In this document: positions 17,831 to 27,636 of the stretch, piece after piece
Numbering within the stretch: position 1 is the stretch's first letter
Layout of the letters: each line of letters opens with the position of its first letter
Assembly (NCBI GenBank): GCA_030432295.1
Contig: JAUIHI010000010.1
Span: 123,599-187,598, forward strand
From: Anaerolineae bacterium
GTDB lineage: Bacteria; Chloroflexota; Anaerolineae; Caldilineales; Caldilineaceae
DNA length: 64,000 nucleotides
Direction: 5' to 3'
The notes under the pieces: generated by a model
Told to the model about the DNA's origin: nothing
The model's database searches: none
Seen by the model: only the letters and a program-made list of their open reading frames with translations
Made by a program: the position numbers and the translations under genes

Positions 17831-19408
17831 TTAGAGCCTCGCTTGTGGTGAATGGGCGTAGTCGCTGTGGGCGGTGTCCTGAGCCTGTCGAAGGGTGGTC
17901 ATCATTCCGGCCACGGCATAGGCGTCGGTGGTCTGGGGATCGACGGAACGGCTGACCGCGCCGTGGGTGATGACCAGCAGGCGGTCCGAGAGAGCGTAGA
18001 GTTCATTCAGGTCTTCGGAGAAGATGAGGATGGCCGACCCCTGCTCCCGACGACGCAGGAGGGCCTGATGGACCGAGCGGATGGTCGCCACATCCAGCCC
18101 CCGGCTGGGGTAGCTGGCGATCAGCACCTGTGGGTCCAGGGCGAAGATGCGGCTGAGCATCATCCGCTGCACATTGCCGCCGGAAAGCTGGTCGGCCCGC
18201 CGGTCGGCTGCCGCCACTTTGAGCGTCTCCACTTCGGGCAGGGTCTCAAATTCGGCGCGAATCCGTGCCCAATCGACCCCCATCCCCTTGTGATGTTCGG
18301 GGATACCGCCCAGCACCATATGCTCCAGAATCGTCAGTCCCGGCACAACCGCGTGCTCAATGGGGGATTCGGGGAGAGCCGCCACGCCCGCGTCCAGAAA
18401 ATGGGCCGGGCTGCTGTGGGCCAGCTCCCCGCCCCGCACCCGGATATGCCCTTTGACGACTGGCCGCAGACCAGTGAGCGCCTCGGCCAGTTCCAATTGC
18501 CCGTTGCCTGCAATTCCAGCCACGCCCACAATCTCCCCCGGCCCAATGCTGAAATTGACATCGGCCAGAATCGTGCGTCCCCGTTCGTCCTGTATGCTCA
18601 GATCGACCACTTCGAGGACAGGCGGCACATCGGCTTTGCTGACGTGGGCCACCGCTATGGGGGGAATCCACTCGCCCACCATATGGGTGACCAGGGCCGG
18701 TTCGTCCAGGCTCGCCAGATCGTCGCCGCTGTATACAACTTTGCCCCGGCGCATGACCGTCACCCGGCCGGCGCAGCGCAGAACTTCCTGAATTTTGTGG
18801 GTGACGAAAAGGACGGCGAAGCCCTCGTCCCGCAACTGGCGCAGGAGATCGAGAAAAGCGTCCACTTCGCTGATGGCGAGGACGCTAGTCGGCTCGTCGA
18901 AGAGGAGGATGCGCGCTCCGGTGAGCAGAACTTTGACAATCTCCACCCGCTGACGCTCGCCCACATCCAGCCGCCAGACCAGCGCGTTGGGGTCCACCTC
19001 CAGCCCGTAGCGCGCCGCGGTCTCGCGGATGCGGGCTCGAATCTGCTTGGGCTTGAGTTGGTTGCCCAGTTCGGGCAGGGCCAGGGCAATATTTTCCCAG
19101 ACGGTCATCGCGGGAATCAGGCGGAAATTCTGGAAGACCATTCCGATGCCGTGGCTGCGGCCTTCCGCTGGCGTTCGCAATTGCACAGGCGCGCCATCCA
19201 CCCGAAGCTCCCCCGCGCTGGGCTGGTAGAGACCGTAGAGGATTTTCATGATTGTGCTTTTGCCCGCGCCGTTTTCGCCCAGAACCGCGTGGATTTCGCC
19301 GGGATGCAGGGCCAGGTCCACGTGGTCATTGGCGATCAGATCGCCAAAACGCATGACGATCTGGCGGGCTTCGAGGAGCGGAGGGGCAGCAGAATCAGTC
19401 ATCAGCAT
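17831..19408 (-). CDS. BMP/nucleoside-type ABC transporter tandem ATPase
   Basis: A 525-aa protein with two ABC domains (NupA/YufO/RbsA-like). Domain 1 has Walker [10 protein letters not shown] (about 46), signature [15 protein letters not shown] and Walker [11 protein letters not shown]. Domain 2 starts near 265 with the degenerate [13 protein letters not shown] loop normal for this family, [13 protein letters not shown] and [14 protein letters not shown] 19408 or 19402 could be the start. The last 20 residues ([17 protein letters not shown]) are encoded partly by the word CCTTCGACAGGCTCAGGAC (17876-17894), which looks like a repeat appended to the gene end. It is the first gene of the transporter block. 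Confidence 0.93.
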   Translation of the reverse strand: MLMTDSAAPPLLEARQIVMRFGDLIANDHVDLALHPGEIHAVLGENGAGKSTIMKILYGLYQPSAGELRVDGAPVQLRTPAEGRSHGIGMVFQNFRLIPAMTVWENIALALPELGNQLKPKQIRARIRETAARYGLEVDPNALVWRLDVGERQRVEIVKVLLTGARILLFDEPTSVLAISEVDAFLDLLRQLRDEGFAVLFVTHKIQEVLRCAGRVTVMRRGKVVYSGDDLASLDEPALVTHMVGEWIPPIAVAHVSKADVPPVLEVVDLSIQDERGRTILADVNFSIGPGEIVGVAGIAGNGQLELAEALTGLRPVVKGHIRVRGGELAHSSPAHFLDAGVAALPESPIEHAVVPGLTILEHMVLGGIPEHHKGMGVDWARIRAEFETLPEVETLKVAAADRRADQLSGGNVQRMMLSRIFALDPQVLIASYPSRGLDVATIRSVHQALLRRREQGSAILIFSEDLNELYALSDRLLVITHGAVSRSVDPQTTDAYAVAGMMTTLRQAQDTAHSDYAHSPQARL

Positions 19409-19552
19409 CGCTTTCGCATCAAAAACTGGTCAGGCATATTGTGCAAAAAGTAGGTATGCCCACTATATCAGTTTCTTCGATGCGATTCGTCGTCGCTTCT
19501 GACCAAAATTGTATGGGGGGTGTTGTGCAGTTTGTACAGTCCCTGTTTGTGG
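19409..19552 (-). promoter_or_regulatory. Upstream region of the BMP transporter / biuret operon
   Basis: This gap holds no gene and should contain the promoter of the minus-strand supercluster. I see AT-rich CTGATATAGTGGG and a possible symmetric TGTACAAACTGCACA-like word but no confident -35/-10 or operator. Confidence 0.3.
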
Positions 19553-19588
19553 GATAGAAAAACGACCACAGATTGCTTTGTGGTCGTT
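19553..19588 (-). terminator. Rho-independent terminator after the acyl-CoA ligase gene
   Basis: AACGACCACA (19561-19570) pairs perfectly with TGTGGTCGTT (19579-19588) over an 8-base loop. On the minus strand the stem is followed by TTTTTCT, as expected for a terminator of the transcript coming from 21309-19672. Confidence 0.85.
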
Positions 19589-19671
19589 GAGTTTGAGATG
19601 TGTCTGTGGACTGCGCCCGGTACACTGGGGTCTACTGTGAATGGGTGTTTCCAAAACGCCCCTGGCACGAC

Positions 19672-21309
19672 TCAGGCTGGGGCCAATTCCCCATCCGCAT
19701 AGCGTTGGCGCAGCACTTTCTTGTCGAATTTGCCCACACTCGTCTTGGGAATCTCGCCGATGAAAGCATAGCCGTCGGGCAGCCACCACTTGGCGACACG
19801 GGATTGCAGAAACTCCTGGAGTTCAGCCGGGGCGATCGCTCCCCCGTCTGTGGTGGGGACGACGACAGCCAGGGGGCGCTCCCCCCATTCGGCATGGGGT
19901 ATAGCGATGACCGCGGCTTCCAGCACCTGGGGATGGGCCATCAGCAGCCCTTCCAACTCTACGGACGAAATCCACTCGCCGCCGCTCTTGACCAAATCCT
20001 TTGTGCGGTCGGTGATGGTCATAAAGCCCTCTTCGCTGATCGTCACCACATCGCCCGTGCGGAACCAGCCATCCCCGGTGAAGTTGTCCCGGCTGCCCTC
20101 CATTTTGAAATAATCCTTCACCACCCACGGCCCCCGCACTTCCAGCGCACCCATTGTCGTGCCGTCCCAGGGCAGTTCGTCGCCTGCGTCGTTGACGATA
20201 CGCATCTCCACCCCGCCGATTGGGTAGCCCTGCTTGGCCTTCATATCCCACTGCCTGTGGTCAGGAAAATCGGCGTGGCTGCTGAGCAATTTAGAGACTG
20301 TGCCCAGGGGCGACATCTCCGTCATTCCCCAGGCGTGCAGAACGTTGACGCCCAATTGGCTCTCGTAGCCTTCGATGAGCGAGCGGGGCATGGCCGAGCC
20401 GCCCACCACCAACGCCCGGATGCAGGAGATGTCCCGCGGGTTGTTCTTCAGTTCGTGGTAGAGACCGTTCCAAATCGTCGGTACACCTGCGGCTACGGTT
20501 ACCCGCTCCTCTTCGATCATCTGGGCCAGGGCCGGGCCTTGCAGATGGGGGCCGGGCATCACCATTTCTGCGCCGGTGAAGGCCGCGGAATAGGGCAACC
20601 CCCAGGCCATCGCGTGGAATTGGGGCACAACCGGCAGCACAATATCCGCTTCGGTCAGACCCAGCGCGCCCGCCAGACACGAGCCCATTGTGTGCAGATA
20701 CATACTGCGGTGGCTATAGAGCGCACCCTTTGGGTTGCCGGTCGTGCCGCTGGTATAGCAGAGGCCCATCGCCATCTTTTCGTCGGTGGAGCGCCATTCA
20801 AACTCGTCGTCGGCCGCGGCCATCAACTGCTCGTAGTGGTGGATTTTCCCTGGCAGCGTCGTCTCTACACCGATAGGCGCATTGAAAAGGACGAAATGCT
20901 CCACGCCGCCGATCTGGTCGGCCACCCGTTGCAGCAGGGGCAGAAGCGTGCCATCCACGAAAATCACTTTGTCTTCGGCGTGGTTGATGATATAGGCCAA
21001 CTGCTCCGGGAAGAGGCGGATGTTGAGGGTGTGGCAGACCGCGCCCGCGCCGGGGATGCCGAAGTAGAGTTCCATGTGCTGGTAGTTGTTCCAGGCGAAG
21101 GTTCCCACCCGGTCGCCCGGTTCCACCCCCAGCCCCACCAGTACATTGCCCAGCCGCTTCACCCGCCCATAGAAATCGGCGTAGGTGTACTCGTGCATCT
21201 CCCCGCTGGGCAGCTTCGTCTTGATTTTCTTGTGGGGGAATATCCGGTGGGCGTGTTCCACAATGCGGTCGATTGTCAGGGGGTAGTCCATCATCAGGCC
21301 AGCGAGCAT
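19672..21309 (-). CDS. Medium/long-chain fatty acid-CoA ligase
   Basis: This 545-aa AMP-forming acyl-CoA synthetase of the ANL superfamily has P-loop-like [18 protein letters not shown] (about 175-192), [11 protein letters not shown], the hinge [18 protein letters not shown] and the C-terminal catalytic Lys in [13 protein letters not shown]. The start [20 protein letters not shown] at ATG 21309, after AAAGGAACCC, matches medium-chain ligases; an upstream in-frame start would read the stem-loop at 21371-21450 and is rejected. It follows the acyl-CoA dehydrogenase gene and ends in a terminator, so the pair likely serves fatty acid or aromatic-acid beta-oxidation. Confidence 0.93.
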   Translation of the reverse strand: MLAGLMMDYPLTIDRIVEHAHRIFPHKKIKTKLPSGEMHEYTYADFYGRVKRLGNVLVGLGVEPGDRVGTFAWNNYQHMELYFGIPGAGAVCHTLNIRLFPEQLAYIINHAEDKVIFVDGTLLPLLQRVADQIGGVEHFVLFNAPIGVETTLPGKIHHYEQLMAAADDEFEWRSTDEKMAMGLCYTSGTTGNPKGALYSHRSMYLHTMGSCLAGALGLTEADIVLPVVPQFHAMAWGLPYSAAFTGAEMVMPGPHLQGPALAQMIEEERVTVAAGVPTIWNGLYHELKNNPRDISCIRALVVGGSAMPRSLIEGYESQLGVNVLHAWGMTEMSPLGTVSKLLSSHADFPDHRQWDMKAKQGYPIGGVEMRIVNDAGDELPWDGTTMGALEVRGPWVVKDYFKMEGSRDNFTGDGWFRTGDVVTISEEGFMTITDRTKDLVKSGGEWISSVELEGLLMAHPQVLEAAVIAIPHAEWGERPLAVVVPTTDGGAIAPAELQEFLQSRVAKWWLPDGYAFIGEIPKTSVGKFDKKVLRQRYADGELAPA

Positions 21310-21370
21310 TGGTGGGTTCCTTTCGATAGGCATAGGGTATGCAGTTTCGGGTAATTTTGTGATGTGGCGG

Positions 21371-21450
21371 GACGATTGACGACGGACGAAAGACGAACGT
21401 ATGGAAAGAAATCTCTCCCATCGTTCGTCTTTCGTCCGCCGTCCGCCGTC
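21371..21450. repeat. Stem-loop repeat of the GACGGACGAAAGACG family
   Basis: The 29-base arms at 21371-21399 and 21422-21450 match with four mismatches; the inner 16 bases (GGACGAAAGACGAACG) are perfect. It lies between the acyl-CoA dehydrogenase and ligase genes. Confidence 0.85.
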
Positions 21451-21455
21451 ATTTC

Positions 21456-22634
21456 TCAAACAAACGCACTGATGCCGGTAATCTCCCGTCCAGCGATCAG
21501 TAGATTGATCTCATTCGTGCCTTCGTATGTGTATGTGGCCTCTGCGTCGGTGAATAGACGGGCCGCGTGGTTTTCGATGAGGATGCCATTGCCGCCCAGG
21601 ATTTCCCGTGCCTGTCCTGCCATTTTGCGGGCTTTGGCCGCGCAGGTTTGTTTGGCCAGGGAAATCTGACCGGCAGACGCGTGGCCCGCGTCCATCAGTT
21701 GGGCCAGTCGCCAGACCAGCAGTTGCATCTGGCTCAGCTCCGCGGCCATCTCCACCAGCTTGGCCTGGATGAGCTGATAGCTGGCGATAGGCTTGCCGAA
21801 CTGCTCCCGCTTGCAGGCGTAGTCCAGGGCGATTTCGTAGCAGCCCGCGGCCAGGCCGACCGCTTCCCAGGCCACGCCAGCCCGGGTATATTCCAGCACT
21901 GCGTTCAAATCCCGGAAGCTGTTGCAGTGGGCTAGCCGGTCGCTGGCTGGGATGTGAACGTCTTCCAGTGTGATGTTGGCCTGATGCACTGCCCGCTTGG
22001 CGATTTTTCCGGTAATGGTTTCGGCCTGAAAGCCGGGCAGGTCCCGGGGATTTTCCAGCACAAAGCCGCCGAAGCGCCCGCCCTCATCCCGGGCCCAGAT
22101 GATCAGAATGTCGGCGATTGTGCCGTTGCCGATCCAGCGCTTCTGGCCGTTGAGTACCCAATAGTCGCCCACCCGCCGGGCCGTCGTCTGCACGTGGGCA
22201 GCGTCGGACCCCCGCTCCGGTTCGGTCAGGCCGAATGCGCCCAACTTTTCCATCGCCACCATCGACGGCAGCCAGCGCGCCTTCTGCTCTTCCGATCCCA
22301 GAAGGGCAATTGAGCTGATGGCCAGCCCAGAGTGCACGCCGAACATTGTGCTCACCGAGCCGTCCACCCGGCACAGTTCGTACTTGACCAGCCCGCTGCT
22401 CACATTGTCCAACCCCGCGCAGCCGTAGCCGGTCAGGGTGCCGCCGATAATCGGAATCGGCAGTTTGCCCAACCCCAGCGCCAGGTCACGGGCCATCTCC
22501 GCCCGCTCCCAATAGTCGTTGATGGCTGGACGTACGACGCTTTCCATATACGCCCGCACCTGATCCCGCAACGTGCGCTGGGCCGGGGTGAGGAGGTCGT
22601 CAAAGCGAAAGGGGTCGAAGTCGGGTGTGGGCAT
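21456..22634 (-). CDS. Acyl-CoA dehydrogenase (glutaryl-CoA-dehydrogenase-like)
   Basis: This 392-aa FAD enzyme oxidises an acyl-CoA to its enoyl-CoA. Visible are [64 protein letters not shown] and the catalytic Glu in [11 protein letters not shown] (about 365-375), which places it with ACX4/glutaryl-CoA-dehydrogenase-like members. Whether it decarboxylates cannot be judged from sequence. It is probably co-transcribed with the ligase 146 bases downstream. Confidence 0.93.
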   Translation of the reverse strand: MPTPDFDPFRFDDLLTPAQRTLRDQVRAYMESVVRPAINDYWERAEMARDLALGLGKLPIPIIGGTLTGYGCAGLDNVSSGLVKYELCRVDGSVSTMFGVHSGLAISSIALLGSEEQKARWLPSMVAMEKLGAFGLTEPERGSDAAHVQTTARRVGDYWVLNGQKRWIGNGTIADILIIWARDEGGRFGGFVLENPRDLPGFQAETITGKIAKRAVHQANITLEDVHIPASDRLAHCNSFRDLNAVLEYTRAGVAWEAVGLAAGCYEIALDYACKREQFGKPIASYQLIQAKLVEMAAELSQMQLLVWRLAQLMDAGHASAGQISLAKQTCAAKARKMAGQAREILGGNGILIENHAARLFTDAEATYTYEGTNEINLLIAGREITGISAFV

Positions 22635-22639
22635 AGCGG

Positions 22640-22690
22640 GTTCCTAAAAGCGGACACGGATTTACACGGATGATCTGGACTTTCACGGAT
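22640..22690. repeat. Decayed CACGGAT-word repeat
   Basis: CACGGATTTACACGGATGATC followed by TTTCACGGATTTTG carries three copies of CACGGAT. The stop codon of the DUF4058 gene (22683) lies inside it. It is related to the repeats at 39607-39681, 50569-50584 and 57799-57830. Confidence 0.6.
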
Positions 22691-23477
22691 TTTGCTTTTG
22701 AGGGTTTTGCGCTGAGAGCAGTGTAACCCGCCACGCCTCATCTGTGGGAGAGAGTTCGACGGGCGGCGGCTGGCTGTAGTCGACGAGCAGATCGTAGCCG
22801 CCGATGTCGTAGCAGCGGGTGAAGACCGCGGGCAGGTCGAGTATGGCGTCGTCGTCCTCTGGCAGCAGAGGAATGCGACAGCGGGGCAGGCGCTGTTGCA
22901 GGGGAACCGGGTAGGCTTCAATCTTTGCGTCGTTACGGTTGCGCAGGACACTGACGATATAACGCCAGTCGGCTGGTTCGTTGATGTGGCCTAAACGCGC
23001 CAGTGTCGTCGCTGGCCCCTCGCCCAGCAGATCGATCTCCACCAGATTGGCCTGGGAGTTGCGGATGTCGTCCTGTTTGCGCAGATACTTCTGCCGATCC
23101 TCGCCGCTTTTGTTGGCCGGACTCAGGACTTCAATCAACGTCACCACTTCGCCGCTGGGGTGATGGATGATTTCGAGGAAGGGCACACGCCGCTCTTCCT
23201 CCAATAACCCAATCGTCGTGGGTTCATCGGCCACCAGCGGCCCCTCGGCCACAGCTTCGCTATAGGGCGCAGGGGCCGAACGGATCAGCAGTACATCGGG
23301 AATGTATGTCCGGGTCAGGCTGGACAACTCCACCCGTTCCCCAATGCGGGCGATGTATTTGGGGCGTAGCTGGGGTTGCAGGGCTTCGGCGCTATAGGCG
23401 ATCAATCGCTGGTGCAGATCAGGCCAGGTGGCCGGATTTTCGAGATAGGGATCCATACCCGGAAAGGGACTGGGCAT
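22683..23477 (-). CDS. DUF4058 family protein
   Basis: This 264-aa protein begins MPSPFPGMDPYLENP, the signature of DUF4058, which is common in Chloroflexota, cyanobacteria and planctomycetes. The core FLEIIHHPSGEVVTLIEVLSPANKSG has a Glu...Glu-x-Lys-type layout resembling PD-(D/E)XK nuclease-fold proteins, but the activity is unknown and I do not assign one. It is preceded by GGAGC and stands alone between an M20 peptidase gene and the acyl-CoA dehydrogenase gene. The C-terminal residues come from a CACGGAT repeat. Confidence 0.85.
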   Translation of the reverse strand: MPSPFPGMDPYLENPATWPDLHQRLIAYSAEALQPQLRPKYIARIGERVELSSLTRTYIPDVLLIRSAPAPYSEAVAEGPLVADEPTTIGLLEEERRVPFLEIIHHPSGEVVTLIEVLSPANKSGEDRQKYLRKQDDIRNSQANLVEIDLLGEGPATTLARLGHINEPADWRYIVSVLRNRNDAKIEAYPVPLQQRLPRCRIPLLPEDDDAILDLPAVFTRCYDIGGYDLLVDYSQPPPVELSPTDEAWRVTLLSAQNPQKQNP

Positions 23478-23594
23478 TGGAAGCTCCTTTCATACATTTC
23501 ACAGCAGCTACGGGCAATGCGGGGGTGTTGGGTGCATTGTACACCCAATTGGGGAGAAAAGAAACCGGGGTTAGTGAGCGTAAAGTGAGGCCAA

Positions 23595-24740
23595 TCAGCC
23601 CAGCCCCCACCAGCGGGCGTAGATGCCGGCGAGCTTTGCCAATTCGTCGGTCTCCACCCATTCCACCGGGCCGTGGGCCTGGTCAATCGAACCCGGCCCC
23701 AGCACAATTCGCTGCCGGGTCACATCGCCGTAAGCCCAGGCGTTCGTGCCATAGGGGGCGACCGTCGGCGTCTGCCCGCTCCATTCGGCCATGCGGGTCA
23801 CCAGTCCGCTGTCGGCTGGCTGGTAAAAGGCGACGATCTGGCGCCAGACTTCGCTCGTCAAGGGCAGCGGGGAGGCGGCCTCGGCCAGTGCGATGAGTTG
23901 GGCGGTCACGTCCAGGGGGTCTTCGCCGTCTACCAGCCGCCGGTCGATGGCGACGGAGCAGGTGTCGGGGACCACATTGCGCCCGATGCCGCCGTTGATC
24001 AGTACAACCGTCAGTTGGGGGATGCCCAGCGCAGTGGCTGGCAGCGTTTGCAGTCGATTCTGTTCCGCTTCCATGGCCAGGGCGACACGGGCCGCGGCCC
24101 AAATCGCATTTTTTCCCCGCTGGGGTTGGGCCGAATGGGCCGTCTGGCCGTGGGCGGTGAATTCCATCCGCACCAGCCCTTTGTGGCCGTGGACCGGTGT
24201 GCAGTCTGTCGGCTCGGCCACCACCAGTTCGTCCAGGACCAGCCCCCGCGCTCGCAGCCAATCGGCAAAACCCGGCGCGCCGGTGGCCCCGGTCTCCTCG
24301 TCCACTGTGGCGGCGATGAGCAGATTGTCTTCCAACTGCACACCAGCCGCGTGCATACTTTCCAGCAGAGCCAGCACGACGCCGAGGCTGGCCTTCGTGT
24401 CCACTGCGCCCCGGCCATAGACCCGCCCATCCGCGATACGCCCGTCAAAGGGCGGGTCCGTCATCTGCTCCACACCGACTGTATCTGTATGCACGTCTAC
24501 TCCCAGCCAGCGCTCGGTCCGTCCCCGCCAGATGGCATAGGCGCTGGACCGGCCCGGCTGGACTTCGTGCCAATGCACCTCCCCGCCGAATTGGGCAAAC
24601 CAGCCCGCCACCGCTTCTGCCATCGCGGCTTCGCCCGGTTTGCCAGAACGGGGACCGGCCTGTTCTGGCGTCACACTGGGAATCTGAACCAGGCGGCTGA
24701 GCCAGTCGGCAAGCTGTGTGGGGGAGGGCAATGAGAGCAT
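23595..24740 (-). CDS. M20 family metallopeptidase / deacylase (ArgE/DapE-like)
   Basis: The 381-aa di-zinc amidohydrolase shows ligands GVDVHTDTV, YGRGAVDTKAS, DEETGA (catalytic Glu), VVAEPTDC and the final His in IDQAHGPVEW, all intact. The lid domain contains HGQTAHSAQPQRGKNAIW. The substrate is unknown: ArgE, DapE, LysK and carboxypeptidases share this layout. Its ATG (24740) follows AAGGATAGG and lies four bases past the SMP-30 gene stop, so it belongs to the carbohydrate ABC operon. Near its start an 8-bp complementary pair (24642-24669) spans EQAGPRSGK, too weak to call a repeat. Confidence 0.9.
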   Translation of the reverse strand: MLSLPSPTQLADWLSRLVQIPSVTPEQAGPRSGKPGEAAMAEAVAGWFAQFGGEVHWHEVQPGRSSAYAIWRGRTERWLGVDVHTDTVGVEQMTDPPFDGRIADGRVYGRGAVDTKASLGVVLALLESMHAAGVQLEDNLLIAATVDEETGATGAPGFADWLRARGLVLDELVVAEPTDCTPVHGHKGLVRMEFTAHGQTAHSAQPQRGKNAIWAAARVALAMEAEQNRLQTLPATALGIPQLTVVLINGGIGRNVVPDTCSVAIDRRLVDGEDPLDVTAQLIALAEAASPLPLTSEVWRQIVAFYQPADSGLVTRMAEWSGQTPTVAPYGTNAWAYGDVTRQRIVLGPGSIDQAHGPVEWVETDELAKLAGIYARWWGLG

Positions 24741-24744
24741 AATC

Positions 24745-25638
24745 CTATCCTTTTTGGCGCGCGGGCCACACCAGTTGGCCGGGAATCGCCAGCCGGATGC
24801 GATAGAGGGATGTGGAGGCGGCGATGTAGAGCGTCTGCAAATCTGGCCCGCCGAAGGTGCAGTTGCCCGCTATCTCACCGGTGGGGATGAACCCCAACTG
24901 CGTTCCGTCCGGGGCGATGACGTAAACGCCCGCCTTCTCGCCCGACCCCGCGGTGAGGTAAATGTTGCCCTCCACATCCAACGCCATCCCGTCGCCGCCG
25001 TGATCCGTGCCGAAGTCTGCCAAAGTGCGGGTGAAGTGCCAACTGCCGTCCGCTGCTGCGTCGTATTGGACGAGAGTGCGCGCCCCGCCCGGTTCCGGGT
25101 TGTGGTCCACCAGATAGAGGGTGCGGTCGTCGGGTGTGATGAGGATGCCGTTGGGGGTCTGCACATCCTCAATGATCCGGGTCAGCGTGCCGTCCGCTTC
25201 GATGCGATAGACGGCCATACAGTCCTGCTCCAGATCGCTGCTGTCGCCGTAGCGGGGATCGGTGAAGTAGATGCGTCCCGCGCTGTCGAAGCAGAGATCG
25301 TTGGGCGCGTTCAGCATCTTGCCGTCGAAGTGGGAGGCCAGGGTTGTGATGCTCCCGTCCGGTTCGTAGCGGCGCACGGCCCGCGCACCGCCGTCTTTGC
25401 CGTCGCAGCAGACCACCAGCCGTCCTTGCGCGTCGAAGTTCATCCCGTTGGCGCGCAGAGACGGCTCCTGCCAGACTTCGGTTTTGCCCGTGGCGGCCCG
25501 ATAGACGAGGATGCGGTTGTTGGGGCAATCGGAGAAGTAGACATCGCCGACTGCATCGGCGGCGGGTCCTTCGGCAAAGGCACAGCCATCGAAGAGGCGC
25601 TCCAGGCGGGCGTTGGGTGGGATGGGATGGGTGGGCAT
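24745..25638 (-). CDS. SMP-30/gluconolactonase family protein
   Basis: A 297-aa six-bladed beta-propeller lactonase. Metal ligands expected for the family are present: Glu in FAEGPAADAVGDVYFSD (about 18), Asn in TPNGILITPDDRTLYLVD (about 150) and Asp in GDGMALDVEGNIYLT (about 200). Such enzymes hydrolyse sugar lactones, and the gene lies downstream of two sugar ABC permease genes, so sugar acid catabolism is likely. The exact lactone is unknown. Confidence 0.9.
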   Translation of the reverse strand: MPTHPIPPNARLERLFDGCAFAEGPAADAVGDVYFSDCPNNRILVYRAATGKTEVWQEPSLRANGMNFDAQGRLVVCCDGKDGGARAVRRYEPDGSITTLASHFDGKMLNAPNDLCFDSAGRIYFTDPRYGDSSDLEQDCMAVYRIEADGTLTRIIEDVQTPNGILITPDDRTLYLVDHNPEPGGARTLVQYDAAADGSWHFTRTLADFGTDHGGDGMALDVEGNIYLTAGSGEKAGVYVIAPDGTQLGFIPTGEIAGNCTFGGPDLQTLYIAASTSLYRIRLAIPGQLVWPARQKG

Positions 25639-25705
25639 AGGCGTGAATTCCGGGAAATGGCGATACTGATGTGAAAATAGCTTGACGCTTCGTCGCTTCT
25701 CGTTC

Positions 25706-26581
25706 CTACGCTTTTAGTGCCCCTTCCATCAAGCCCTGGAAGAAGAGCTTCTGGGCGAATCCAAAGGCCACGATGCCGGGGGTGATGGCGATGACGTAGA
25801 CCGCGGCGATGCGCGGCCAGGCCCACTGGCCCATCCCGCCGTGCGCGCCGGCCAAGACGACGGGGAGCGTGCGCACGGCCTGGTCATTGGTCAGGGTGGC
25901 GGCCAGCAGATATTCGCCCCAGGCGGTGACGAAATTGACAATAATCACCACCACCAGCCCGTTTGTGATCAGCGGCACACCGACTGTCCAGAGGGTCTTC
26001 CACGGGCCGCAGCCGTCGATGCGGGCCGCGTCGATCAGTTCGTGGGGGACCTGCTCAAAGATACTGCGCATAATCAGAATGCTGATGGCCAGGTTGAGGG
26101 TGACGTAGGGCAGGATCAGCCCGCTGGTTGTGTTGATGAGGCCGAGGGTGCGCTGAATCTCAAAAATGGAGATGAGAGAGACGACCCGCACGGGAAAATA
26201 GAGGGAAGCCACCAGCAGAAAGACGACGTACTTCTGTCCCGGCACGTCCAAATGGACGAGGGCGTAGCCAGCCAGCACCGCGCAGACAGTCGTAATCACA
26301 ACCGTCGCAGCGGTCACGTAGACACTGTTGAAGAGATTGCGGGGCAGGGTGTCGATCTTTTGCAGCACAAAACTGTAGTGGGAAAAGTCGAAGACCTCCG
26401 GCCAGAGGGTTCCGCTATAGGCGTCGGGAATCGATTTTACCGAGAGAAGCAGCACCCACGCCAGGGGGACAAGAATAACCAGCATAAAAGCGTTGATAAT
26501 CACATGGCGGATGATGACGCCCATGCGCCGCCGTCGCCGGTGATCATTTGCATGTGAATTCATCTGTGTTGTCGTTGTCAT
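25706..26581 (-). CDS. Carbohydrate ABC transporter permease (MalG/LacG-like)
   Basis: A 291-aa inner-membrane permease of the MalFG family with six hydrophobic segments; the ATPase-contacting EAA loop is HELIDAARIDGCGPWKTLWTVGVPLI (about 185-210). It pairs with the permease encoded at 26654-27604. No ATPase gene is in the operon, so a shared MsmK/UgpC-type ATPase encoded elsewhere is expected. Confidence 0.93.
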   Translation of the reverse strand: MTTTTQMNSHANDHRRRRRMGVIIRHVIINAFMLVILVPLAWVLLLSVKSIPDAYSGTLWPEVFDFSHYSFVLQKIDTLPRNLFNSVYVTAATVVITTVCAVLAGYALVHLDVPGQKYVVFLLVASLYFPVRVVSLISIFEIQRTLGLINTTSGLILPYVTLNLAISILIMRSIFEQVPHELIDAARIDGCGPWKTLWTVGVPLITNGLVVVIIVNFVTAWGEYLLAATLTNDQAVRTLPVVLAGAHGGMGQWAWPRIAAVYVIAITPGIVAFGFAQKLFFQGLMEGALKA

Positions 26582-26596
26582 AAGTCCAACCTAATG

Positions 26597-26651
26597 GTAC
26601 GCAAGCTGTTGGCTTGCGATCTGTTCGGCGCAAGCTCACAGCTTGCGTTAC
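26597..26651. repeat. Palindromic repeat with CGCAAGCTGT/ACAGCTTGCG words
   Basis: GTACGCAAGCTGT (26597-26609) pairs with ACAGCTTGCGTTAC (26638-26651); internal GGCTTGCG/CGCAAGCT words also pair. It lies in the gap between the two sugar permease genes and shares its word with the palindrome inside the allophanate hydrolase gene (12721-12747). Confidence 0.85.
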
Positions 26652-26653
26652 AA

Positions 26654-27604
26654 CTATCCGTCCTGTGGCCGGAAGATGTAGAGCAGCCCGGCCACCACAA
26701 ACATCATCGAGAAAGCGCCGATCCAGCCGATAGCCGCGGCGTAGCCTTGCAGCCAGTCGCCGATTTTGAAGGCCAGATCATACATATAGACGGTCCAGGT
26801 ATAGGTGGGGGAGGCCCGATTGAAGCCACCGAAGATCAGATACTCGTCGATGACCGCCATCGCGGAGCCGAAGCGCAGCACCACCAACACAGCCAGAATC
26901 GGGCGCAGCCGGGGAATCGTCACGTGCCAGAGCAGCTTCCACTCGTTGGCTCCGTCGATGCGGGCTGCTTCGTATAGCTCTTTGGGAATAGCGGCCAGCC
27001 CGGCCAGGAAAAACATTGTGTGGTAGCCCAATCCCCACCAGACCTCAAAGATTGCCACAGCGGGCAATGTCAGCGAAGTGCCGCCCAGCCATTGGGGCGC
27101 GGTCTGGGGTGTGAAGATGTGGAGCACCTCCACCAAAATATAGTTGATGGGGCCGATCTGAAAGTTGTAGAGCCATTTCCAGAGCACGAAGACCATCGGG
27201 CCAGGGATAACCGCGGGGATGAGCAAAATCACCCGATAGATTGTGGCGATTGTGCGATGTTCTACCCGATCCACCAGCACGGCCAGGAGCAAAGGCAGAA
27301 TAATTGTACCGGGCAGAAACATAAGCGTAAACTGGGCGGCCCGGCTCAGCCCGTCGTAGACCAGCGGGTCGGCAAAGGCGTTGACATAATTTTGCAGGCC
27401 GACCCACTGGGCTGGCTCCCGACTCAGGTAGCGATAGTCGGTAAAGCTCATCCAGAGCACACGCAGGATGGGGTAGACCATATAGCCGAAGAAGAAGAAG
27501 AGCCCAGGGAGCAGAAAAATCCAATTGCCCAGCGCATCCAAACGTAGCCGCTTGCGCAGGCTGGGCGTCGCTTTGGGTTTGACAGAGGAGGAGAGCGTAG
27601 TCAT
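26654..27604 (-). CDS. Carbohydrate ABC transporter permease (MalF/UgpA-like)
   Basis: A 316-aa permease with the EAA loop KELYEAARIDGANEWKLLWHVTIPRLRPIL (about 230-260), TM segments and an N-terminal cytoplasmic stretch. ATG 27604. It follows the solute-binding protein gene across a 22-bp stem-loop repeat and forms the heterodimeric pore with the next permease. The substrate is probably a sugar or glycerol-phosphate-like compound, judged from family only. Confidence 0.93.
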   Translation of the reverse strand: MTTLSSSVKPKATPSLRKRLRLDALGNWIFLLPGLFFFFGYMVYPILRVLWMSFTDYRYLSREPAQWVGLQNYVNAFADPLVYDGLSRAAQFTLMFLPGTIILPLLLAVLVDRVEHRTIATIYRVILLIPAVIPGPMVFVLWKWLYNFQIGPINYILVEVLHIFTPQTAPQWLGGTSLTLPAVAIFEVWWGLGYHTMFFLAGLAAIPKELYEAARIDGANEWKLLWHVTIPRLRPILAVLVVLRFGSAMAVIDEYLIFGGFNRASPTYTWTVYMYDLAFKIGDWLQGYAAAIGWIGAFSMMFVVAGLLYIFRPQDG

Positions 27605-27636
27605 GCGTATTCAGTGCCTGTGAGAGGAGGGGAAGA

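Noticed and set aside
17831..19408. Second ABC domain as a broken ATPase
   Set aside because: The degenerate second Walker A ([10 protein letters not shown]) is the normal state for this transporter family.
24642..24669. Palindrome GCCAGAAC/GTTCTGGC inside the M20 gene as a repeat insertion
   Set aside because: Only 8 bp arms; chance pairing is likely in a GC-rich gene.
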